From: Bradyrhizobium sp. 200
GTDB taxonomy: Bacteria; Pseudomonadota; Alphaproteobacteria; Rhizobiales; Xanthobacteraceae
Reading direction: 5' to 3'
NCBI RefSeq assembly: GCF_023100945.1
Contig: NZ_CP064689.1
Span: 9,430,729-9,494,728, forward strand
Length of the DNA: 64,000 bases
Each line of letters begins with the position of its first letter. Within the stretch, counting starts at the first letter, position 1. The translations under genes were made by a program, and so were the position numbers. Below, piece by piece: positions 58,226 to 64,000 of this stretch. Under the pieces are notes generated by a model, which saw nothing but the letters and a program-made list of their open reading frames with translations, ran no database searches and was not told where the DNA came from.

Positions 58226-59491
58226 ATGCGGGAAATGAAACTCCAAGACCTCAAATCGAAAACGCCGGCCGAGCTCGTCACGTTCGCCGAAGAGAGCGGG
58301 GTCGAAAATGCCAGCACCATGCGCAAGCAGGAGCTGATGTTCGCCATTCTCAAGCAGCTCGCGATCCAGGAAATCGACATTATCGGTGAAGGCGTCGTTG
58401 AGGTTCTCTCCGACGGTTTCGGCTTTCTGCGGTCGCCCGATGCCAACTACCTGCCCGGCCCCGACGATATTTACGTCTCGCCTTCGCAGATCCGCCGCTT
58501 CGGCCTTCGCACCGGCGACACCATCGAAGGCCACATCCGCAGCCCGAAAGAAGGCGAACGCTATTTCGCGCTGTTGAAAGTCAACACGCTCAATTTCGAA
58601 GATCCGGAAAAGTCCAAGCACAAGGTCAATTTCGACAATCTGACGCCGCTGTTTCCGGACCAGCGTTTCCGCCTCGAGCTCGAAGACCCGACGCGAAAAG
58701 ACCTTTCTGCAAGGGTGATCGACATCGTTGCGCCCATCGGCAAAGGCCAGCGCGCCTTGATCGTGGCGCCGCCGCGCACCGGCAAGACGGTGCTGATGCA
58801 GAACATCGCGCACTCCATCACCGCCAATCATCCCGAGTGCTATCTCATCGTGCTTCTGATCGACGAGCGTCCGGAAGAAGTCACGGACATGCAGCGCTCG
58901 GTGAAGGGCGAGGTGGTGTCGTCCACCTTCGACGAGCCGGCGGTGCGTCACGTCCAGGTCGCCGAGATGGTGATCGAGAAAGCCAAGCGGCTGGTCGAGC
59001 ATGGCCGCGACGTCGTGATTCTGCTGGACTCGATCACGCGTCTGGGCCGCGCCTACAACACCGTGGTGCCGTCATCCGGCAAGGTGCTGACCGGCGGTGT
59101 CGACGCCAACGCGCTGCAGCGGCCGAAGCGATTCTTCGGCGCCGCGCGAAACATCGAGGAGGGCGGTTCGCTGACGATCATCGCGACCGCGCTGGTCGAT
59201 ACCGGCAGTCGCATGGACGAAGTTATCTTCGAAGAATTCAAGGGCACCGGTAACTCCGAACTGATCCTCGACCGCAAGGTCTCGGACAAGCGGACCTTCC
59301 CGGCGATCGACATCTCGCGCTCCGGCACCCGTAAGGAAGAGTTGATCACCGATCCGCAACTCCTGAAGAAGATGTATGTGCTGCGCCGGATCCTCAATCC
59401 GATGGGCACGATGGACGCGATCGATTTCCTGCTCGACAAGCTCCGCAACACCAAGAACAACTCGGAGTTCTTCGACTCCATGAACACCTGA
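58226..59491 (+). CDS. rho: Transcription termination factor Rho
   Basis: Rho is a hexameric RNA helicase ending transcription. The 421-residue protein has the N-terminal helix bundle ([15 protein letters not shown]), the RNA-binding cold-shock fold ([23 protein letters not shown], cited in part), Walker A PPRTGKT and Walker [12 protein letters not shown]. Length is normal. A strong intrinsic terminator follows. The 257-bp leader before it may mediate autoregulation, but no structure was clear. Confidence 0.98.
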   Translation: MREMKLQDLKSKTPAELVTFAEESGVENASTMRKQELMFAILKQLAIQEIDIIGEGVVEVLSDGFGFLRSPDANYLPGPDDIYVSPSQIRRFGLRTGDTIEGHIRSPKEGERYFALLKVNTLNFEDPEKSKHKVNFDNLTPLFPDQRFRLELEDPTRKDLSARVIDIVAPIGKGQRALIVAPPRTGKTVLMQNIAHSITANHPECYLIVLLIDERPEEVTDMQRSVKGEVVSSTFDEPAVRHVQVAEMVIEKAKRLVEHGRDVVILLDSITRLGRAYNTVVPSSGKVLTGGVDANALQRPKRFFGAARNIEEGGSLTIIATALVDTGSRMDEVIFEEFKGTGNSELILDRKVSDKRTFPAIDISRSGTRKEELITDPQLLKKMYVLRRILNPMGTMDAIDFLLDKLRNTKNNSEFFDSMNT

Positions 59492-59514
59492 GCTGCCTGG
59501 CTGGGCTAGGGGAG

Positions 59515-59544
59515 GGCGCCTCGCGGAAGCGGGGCGCCTTTTTT
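59515..59544 (+). terminator. Rho-independent terminator after rho
   Basis: A 10-bp GC-rich stem (ggcgcctcgc / gcggggcgcc, one G-T pair) with a GGAA tetraloop is followed by six T. It starts 23 bp after the rho stop. Confidence 0.92.
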
Positions 59545-59781
59545 CATGCTGCAGCCATCGCTAGGATGCGAGTGCAGCACTGGCTAATCGGCCTTAGTGA
59601 TCAGTTAACCAATTAAGCTATTGAATTTCATATTATTTATCCGAGACCGAATATCGGGGCAGGGAGCTTCTGCGGCATGATTGCTGGAGCCGTGCTGCCG
59701 TAGGCCCGTCGGCGTTGGCCTGCGCATTCGGCCCCGAATCGAATCGCGTTGCCTTTTCAAAACCTCCCGCGCAAATAGGCC
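59545..59781. other. AT-rich gap between rho terminator and mnmE
   Basis: The 237-bp gap includes an AT-rich stretch at about 59600-59642 with TTAACCAATTAA and TTATCCGAG (6 of 9 to a DnaA box). It is probably the mnmE promoter region and a second possible origin element. Confidence 0.4.
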
Positions 59782-61119
59782 ATGCATCCGCAGGATCAGA
59801 CCATTTTCGCATTGTCGTCGGGCCGGCCCCCGAGCGCGATCGCCTTGGTACGCGTCTCGGGTCCGCAGGCCGGAAAGGTCGCGATGGCGCTTGCCGGCAA
59901 ACTGCCGACGCCGCGAATGGCCACCCGCGCGCTGCTCAGGGATGTCGGCCAGCGGCCGATCGACGATGCCGTGGTGTTGTGGTTTCCAGGTCCGGCCAGT
60001 GCGACCGGCGAAGACGTTGCGGAATTTCACGTCCATGGCGGGCGCGCGGTGCTGGCCGCCTTGCTCGCCGCGCTGTCCGCATTCGAGGATGTTCGCCCGG
60101 CGGAGCCCGGCGAATTTACGCGGCGCGCTTTCGAGAACGGCAAGCTCGATCTGACGGAAGCAGAGGGTCTCGACGATCTCATCCATGCTGACACCGACCG
60201 GCAGCGACGCCAGGCCCTGCGCCAATTGAACGGACTGCTCGGCGACCGGGCGCGCGATTGGCGGACGCGGATCATCGAGGCGTCGGCCTTGATCGAGGCT
60301 GCGATCGATTTCTCGGACGAGGGTGACGTGCCGGCGGAATTGATCGCGCCGGCGCTGGCCAAGGTCAAAGCGCTGCTGATCGAGATCGAGGAAGTCCTGG
60401 CGGGGCAGGGGCGGAGCGAGCGGCTTCGCGATGGTCTTGTCGTCGCGATCGCCGGGCCTCCGAATGTAGGCAAGTCGACGCTGATGAATCAGCTCGCACG
60501 CCGCGAGGTCGCGATCGTGTCGCCACACGCCGGCACCACGCGCGACGTCATTGAGGTGCAGCTCGATCTCGACGGCTATCCGGTGACGGTGATCGATACC
60601 GCGGGCATTCGCGAGACGGACGACCCGGTAGAGCAGGAGGGTGTTCGTCGTGCCCGGGCACGCGCTGCGGATGCGGACCTCGTGCTGTGGCTGGCGGACT
60701 CGTCGAAGGTGGCGATTGATCAAGATGGGGCCGCGCCAATTTGGACGGTGCGAAACAAGACTGATCTCGAAGAGGCGACTCGGCCATTGGCCGAGGCCGA
60801 GACGCCGAAGCAAGGAAGCTTCCAAATATCGGCGAGCCGGGGCGATGGCGTGCCGGAGCTGATCGCCGCATTGGTCGGTTTCGCACAGAGCTACTTTGGC
60901 GGCAGCGAGGGCGGATTGATCAGCCGAGCCCGGCAACGGAAACTGCTGCAGGAGACAGCGGCTGCGCTGCAGCGTTGTATCGCGGTGGTCGGGGAGGGCG
61001 AGGAGCTGGCGGCGGAAGAACTCCGGACGGCGGCACAGTCGCTGGGAAGGTTGCTCGGACGGGTTGATGTCGAGGACATTCTCGACGTCATCTTCCGGGA
61101 GTTCTGCGTAGGTAAGTGA
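59782..61119 (+). CDS. mnmE: tRNA uridine-5-carboxymethylaminomethyl modification GTPase
   Basis: With MnmG, MnmE modifies the wobble uridine (U34) of certain tRNAs. The 445-residue protein has the N-terminal folate-binding-like domain, then the GTPase domain with G1 GPPNVGKST (about residues 229-237), G2/G3 TTRDVIE and DTAGIRE, and NKTD. It ends in the C-terminal FCVGK with the conserved cysteine. Confidence 0.97.
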   Translation: MHPQDQTIFALSSGRPPSAIALVRVSGPQAGKVAMALAGKLPTPRMATRALLRDVGQRPIDDAVVLWFPGPASATGEDVAEFHVHGGRAVLAALLAALSAFEDVRPAEPGEFTRRAFENGKLDLTEAEGLDDLIHADTDRQRRQALRQLNGLLGDRARDWRTRIIEASALIEAAIDFSDEGDVPAELIAPALAKVKALLIEIEEVLAGQGRSERLRDGLVVAIAGPPNVGKSTLMNQLARREVAIVSPHAGTTRDVIEVQLDLDGYPVTVIDTAGIRETDDPVEQEGVRRARARAADADLVLWLADSSKVAIDQDGAAPIWTVRNKTDLEEATRPLAEAETPKQGSFQISASRGDGVPELIAALVGFAQSYFGGSEGGLISRARQRKLLQETAAALQRCIAVVGEGEELAAEELRTAAQSLGRLLGRVDVEDILDVIFREFCVGK

Positions 61120-61143
61120 CGTTTGCTTACCTTTTGCTAACCA

Positions 61144-61159
61144 TGTTTCACGTGAAACA
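61144..61159. promoter_or_regulatory. parS site 1
   Basis: TGTTTCACGTGAAACA is an exact 16-bp palindrome identical to the conserved ParB-binding parS site. It lies 25 bp after the mnmE stop. Confidence 0.92.
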
Positions 61160-61183
61160 GTTTAGGTCATTTCCGGCTCCCGA

Positions 61184-61199
61184 TGTTTCACGTGAAACA
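61184..61199. promoter_or_regulatory. parS site 2
   Basis: A second exact TGTTTCACGTGAAACA, 40 bp from site 1 centre to centre, between mnmE and mnmG. Its ATG gives a spurious N-terminal extension of mnmG. Confidence 0.92.
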
Positions 61200-61263
61200 A
61201 ACGAGCCTGCTATTCGGCAATTCTTGCTTCCGCGTTTTCCAACTCCGGGATAGAAGTCGCGCC

Positions 61264-63147
61264 ATGATCTCCCGAGCGGACTCCTTCGACGTCATCGTCA
61301 TCGGTGGTGGCCACGCCGGCTGCGAGGCCGCGAGCGCGGCTGCGCGCATGGGCGCCAAGACCGCGCTGGTGACGCACCGCTTTGGGACCGTGGGGACGAT
61401 GTCTTGCAACCCCGCCATCGGTGGTCTCGGCAAGGGCCATCTGGTCCGCGAGGTCGATGCCCTGGACGGTCTCATGGGCCGGGTGGCCGATGCCGGAGGA
61501 ATTCAGTTTCGGATGCTGAATCGCCGCAAGGGTCCCGCAGTCCGAGGACCGCGAGCCCAGGCGGACCGCAAGCTTTATGCCGCGGCCATGCAGGCAGCGA
61601 TCCGGGAGACCGCCAGTCTCAGCGTGATCGAGGGGGAGGCGGACGAGCTGATCGTCGCGAACGGCAGGGTCACCGGGATTCGTTTGGGCGAGGGCCGGGA
61701 GCTTGCGGCCGGTGCCATAGTCATCACAACCGGGACCTTCCTGCGCGGCCTGATTCATCTCGGCGAAAAGAACTGGCCCGCTGGCCGCGTCGGTGAGGCG
61801 CCGGCGATGGGGCTTTCGGCTTCCTTCGAGAGGGCCGGCTTTACGCTCGGACGATTAAAGACCGGCACGCCGCCACGGCTCGATGGCACGACCATCAACT
61901 GGTCCGCCGTTGAAATGCAGCCCGGCGACGACCCGCCAGAGCCGTTCTCGGTCATGACCGACCGGATCACGACGCCGCAGATCCAGTGCGGGATCACCCG
62001 GACTACCCCGGCAACCCATGAAGTGATCCGGGCCAATGTGCATCGCTCACCAATGTACTCCGGCCAGATCAAGAGCAGCGGTCCGCGCTATTGTCCCTCG
62101 ATCGAGGACAAGATCGTCCGCTTTGGCGATCGCGACGGCCACCAGATTTTCCTGGAGCCGGAGGGGCTCGACGACTCCACGGTCTATCCCAACGGCATCT
62201 CGACCTCGCTGCCGGAAGAAGTTCAGCTCGCGATCCTCGCGACCATTCCCGGGCTCGAACAGGTGAAGATGGTCCGGCCGGGTTACGCCATCGAATACGA
62301 TCATGTCGATCCGCGCGAGCTCGAGCCCACACTGCAGACCAGGCGCCTGCCGGGTCTCTTCCTGGCTGGGCAGATCAACGGCACGACCGGATATGAGGAG
62401 GCTGCAGCTCAGGGCATCGTCGCGGGCCTGAACGCGGCATTGGCGGCCAGCGGCGCCGACCCAATCGTGTTCGATCGGGCGGATGGCTACCTCGGCGTCA
62501 TGATCGATGATCTCGTAACCCGCGGGATCACCGAGCCGTACCGGATGTTCACATCGCGGGCCGAGTACCGTTTGACGCTACGGGCGGACAATGCCGACCA
62601 GCGCCTGACCGACAAGGGGATAGCCTTGGGCTGTGTAGGCCAGACGCGCTCAGAGCGCCATCGCAACAAGATGACGGCGCTGGCGGCGGCCAAGGCATTG
62701 GCGAAGTCGCTGACGATGACTCCCAACGAAGCGGCCAGGCATGGCCTGGCTCTCAACCGGGATGGGCATCGGCGTTCGGCGTTTGAGTTGCTGGCCTATC
62801 CCGAGGTCGAATGGGAGAGGTTGCGGGGCATCTGGCCGGAGCTGTCGGCCGTCGATCCATCCATCGCCGTGCACCTCGAGATCGACGCCAAGTACGATGT
62901 CTATCTCAAGCGCCAGACTGCGGACGTTGATGCCTTCCGGCGGGACGAGGGGCTGGTCCTGACCGATGTCGACTACGCCGATGTACCCGGGCTTTCCAAT
63001 GAAGCGCGCTCCAAGCTCGAGGCGGCGCGGCCGCGGACAGTGGGGCAGGCGGGCCGGCTCGATGGCTTGACGCCGGCAGCGCTGGGTATCCTGGCGGCGT
63101 ATTTGCGTCGCGAGGCGCGGCGAAAGACTTCGAAAGAGAGCGCGTAA
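61264..63147 (+). CDS. mnmG: tRNA uridine-5-carboxymethylaminomethyl modification enzyme, FAD subunit
   Basis: MnmG is the FAD/NADH-dependent partner of MnmE. The 627-residue protein has [22 protein letters not shown] at the start (FAD loop, cited in part), [22 protein letters not shown] and [16 protein letters not shown], all GidA signatures. The ATG at 61264 is used; the frame can be read from the parS palindrome at 61183 but gives a 27-residue extension unlike the family. Confidence 0.97.
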   Translation: MISRADSFDVIVIGGGHAGCEAASAAARMGAKTALVTHRFGTVGTMSCNPAIGGLGKGHLVREVDALDGLMGRVADAGGIQFRMLNRRKGPAVRGPRAQADRKLYAAAMQAAIRETASLSVIEGEADELIVANGRVTGIRLGEGRELAAGAIVITTGTFLRGLIHLGEKNWPAGRVGEAPAMGLSASFERAGFTLGRLKTGTPPRLDGTTINWSAVEMQPGDDPPEPFSVMTDRITTPQIQCGITRTTPATHEVIRANVHRSPMYSGQIKSSGPRYCPSIEDKIVRFGDRDGHQIFLEPEGLDDSTVYPNGISTSLPEEVQLAILATIPGLEQVKMVRPGYAIEYDHVDPRELEPTLQTRRLPGLFLAGQINGTTGYEEAAAQGIVAGLNAALAASGADPIVFDRADGYLGVMIDDLVTRGITEPYRMFTSRAEYRLTLRADNADQRLTDKGIALGCVGQTRSERHRNKMTALAAAKALAKSLTMTPNEAARHGLALNRDGHRRSAFELLAYPEVEWERLRGIWPELSAVDPSIAVHLEIDAKYDVYLKRQTADVDAFRRDEGLVLTDVDYADVPGLSNEARSKLEAARPRTVGQAGRLDGLTPAALGILAAYLRREARRKTSKESA

Positions 63148-63153
63148 AAAATC

Positions 63154-63169
63154 TGTTTCACGTGAAACA
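63154..63169. promoter_or_regulatory. parS site 3
   Basis: An exact TGTTTCACGTGAAACA, 7 bp after the mnmG stop, before the palindromic repeat and rsmG. Confidence 0.92.
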
Positions 63170-63190
63170 GGCGTTGCCGCGAATTCGAAC

Positions 63191-63286
63191 GTCATCCTGA
63201 GGTGCGCGCTCTTGCGTGCCTCGAAGGATGGGCCACCAGTACCTGCGTCATCCTTCGAGGCGCCTGTGCTCGCATCTCAGGATGAC
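63191..63286. repeat. Palindromic GTCATCCTGAGG repeat
   Basis: The ends gtcatcctga and tcaggatgac are exact inverses; inner arms gcctcgaaggatg and catccttcgaggc are also inverse. It fills the gap between mnmG and rsmG. The type is common in Nitrobacteraceae intergenic DNA. Confidence 0.82.
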
Positions 63287-63305
63287 CCTCCGAGAAACCG
63301 ACCGA

Positions 63306-64000
63306 ATGTCAAAAGCAGTGAAGCAAAACGAGTCTCCAATCCAGCCCGCGGACAAGACCGCAGCTCTAGCCCTCACCCCCGTTTCACGTGAAACGGAGGC
63401 GCGGCTGGATCGCTACGTCGGTCTGCTTCTGGAGTGGCAGAGCAAAACGAATCTCGTAGCGCCCTCCACTCTTCCCAATCTCTGGACCCGCCACATCTCC
63501 GACTCGCTGCAGCTTCTGGGGTTGGCGCCATCGGCGAAGACCTGGGTCGATCTCGGCAGCGGCGGCGGGTTTCCAGGCGTGGTTCTCGCCTGTGCCTTGG
63601 CGGAAACGCCGGGTGCAAATATTCACCTGGTCGAACGCAACGCCAAGAAAGCGGCCTTCCTGCGCGAGGCGGTCCGTGTAACTTCTGCCGTTGCGACCGT
63701 GCATTTGGCGGGAATCGGGGATATTGTGGATAGAATTGGCAGCCGCGTCGATTGCGTCACTGCGCGGGCGCTGGCTCCATTACATCAGCTTGTCGGCTTC
63801 GCGGAGCCGTTTGTGAGCAGCGGCGCGAAAGCGCTATTTCTCAAGGGCCAAGATGTAGAGGCTGAATTGACTGAAGCCACTAAATATTGGAATATTCAAC
63901 CGCGACTCCATTCCAGCCGCACGGGCGGGCACGGCTGGATCGTCGAACTCGATCGGATCGAGCGGCGCAACCCCTCCGCGATCACACATGGCGATCGGGC
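63306..64000 (+). CDS. rsmG: 16S rRNA (guanine-527 N7)-methyltransferase (3' end beyond window)
   Basis: RsmG methylates G527 of 16S rRNA; its loss gives low-level streptomycin resistance. The frame starts MSKAVKQNESP at 63306 and stays open for 231 codons to the window end, close to the normal full length. The SAM motif VDLGSGGGFPGVVLA (about residues 78-92) and HLVERNAKKAAFLREAV (cited in part) are present. Codons 26-30 (VSRET) are written by an internal parS palindrome. parA and parB are expected next. Confidence 0.93.
   Translation, partial: MSKAVKQNESPIQPADKTAALALTPVSRETEARLDRYVGLLLEWQSKTNLVAPSTLPNLWTRHISDSLQLLGLAPSAKTWVDLGSGGGFPGVVLACALAETPGANIHLVERNAKKAAFLREAVRVTSAVATVHLAGIGDIVDRIGSRVDCVTARALAPLHQLVGFAEPFVSSGAKALFLKGQDVEAELTEATKYWNIQPRLHSSRTGGHGWIVELDRIERRNPSAITHGDR
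63380..63395. promoter_or_regulatory. parS-like site 4 inside rsmG
   Basis: CGTTTCACGTGAAACG keeps the 14-bp parS core GTTTCACGTGAAAC and stays palindromic, with C/G ends instead of T/A. It lies in the rsmG coding region, where it spells V-S-R-E-T. Confidence 0.8.

Noticed and set aside
59605..60936. 443-codon minus-strand frame
   Set aside because: It is antisense to mnmE and would run into the rho terminator.
61183..61263. Upstream start of mnmG giving an MFHVKQ leader
   Set aside because: The ATG belongs to the parS palindrome and the leader does not resemble MnmG family N termini.

Overview
The window is GC-rich alphaproteobacterial chromosome. Gene content, gene order and several families of palindromic intergenic repeats point to Bradyrhizobium or a close relative in the Nitrobacteraceae. 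This assignment rests on recognised gene neighbourhoods and motifs, not on a database search. Almost every gene is a housekeeping gene. The main accessory stretch is about 5.4-15.3 kb.

Layout. 0-2 kb (minus): an HMG-CoA-lyase-like gene cut by the window edge and a family III CoA-transferase. 2-5.4 kb: an EI24/CysZ-like membrane protein, endonuclease III, a DUF2244 protein and an AraC/alkyltransferase fusion. 5.4-7.1 kb: gpmI, with codon use unlike its neighbours. 7.1-7.9 kb: dapB. 8.1-14.9 kb (minus): a tight five-gene cluster made of an RTX protein that is almost only repeats, a type I secretion ATPase, its HlyD adaptor, a LuxR-type regulator and an M23 peptidase. A short array of direct repeats lies upstream. 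15.3-21 kb (minus): DUF1330, pyrF, an FMN reductase, a PmtA-like methyltransferase, dnaJ and dnaK, with a clear heat-shock promoter before dnaK. 21.6-28 kb: a secreted protein of unknown function, an exported nicotinamidase, grpE, hrcA, rph, rdgB and hemW. 28-36 kb: an LpoA-like lipoprotein, rsmI, a YraN protein, gshB, a coiled-coil membrane protein, amn and a Tat-exported metallo-hydrolase. 36-41 kb: a comM gene split by a one-base frameshift, a small secreted protein and a hybrid histidine kinase. 41-46 kb (minus): the histidine operon hisB-DUF2628-hisH-hisA-hisF-hisE followed by coaA. 46-49 kb: hslV and hslU with a GNAT gene and a DUF2585 gene between them. 49-53 kb: a membrane protein, then Smr, mltA and a Tim44-like gene on the minus strand. 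53.7-64 kb: secB, dnaQ, coaE, maf, ppsR, a gene-free 455-bp interval, hemJ, rho, mnmE, mnmG and rsmG.

The right end looks like the replication-origin neighbourhood. The interval between ppsR and hemJ is partly AT-rich and has several DnaA-box-like 9-mers. Nearby genes point away from it on both sides. It matches the position of the Caulobacter origin, next to the ppsR-type gene CC_0001. Four parS-type palindromes lie 3.6-5.9 kb to its right, around mnmG and rsmG, where parAB normally follows. I regard this and the RTX/type I secretion cluster as the two most interesting parts. I saw no tRNA, rRNA, CRISPR array, insertion sequence or prophage gene.
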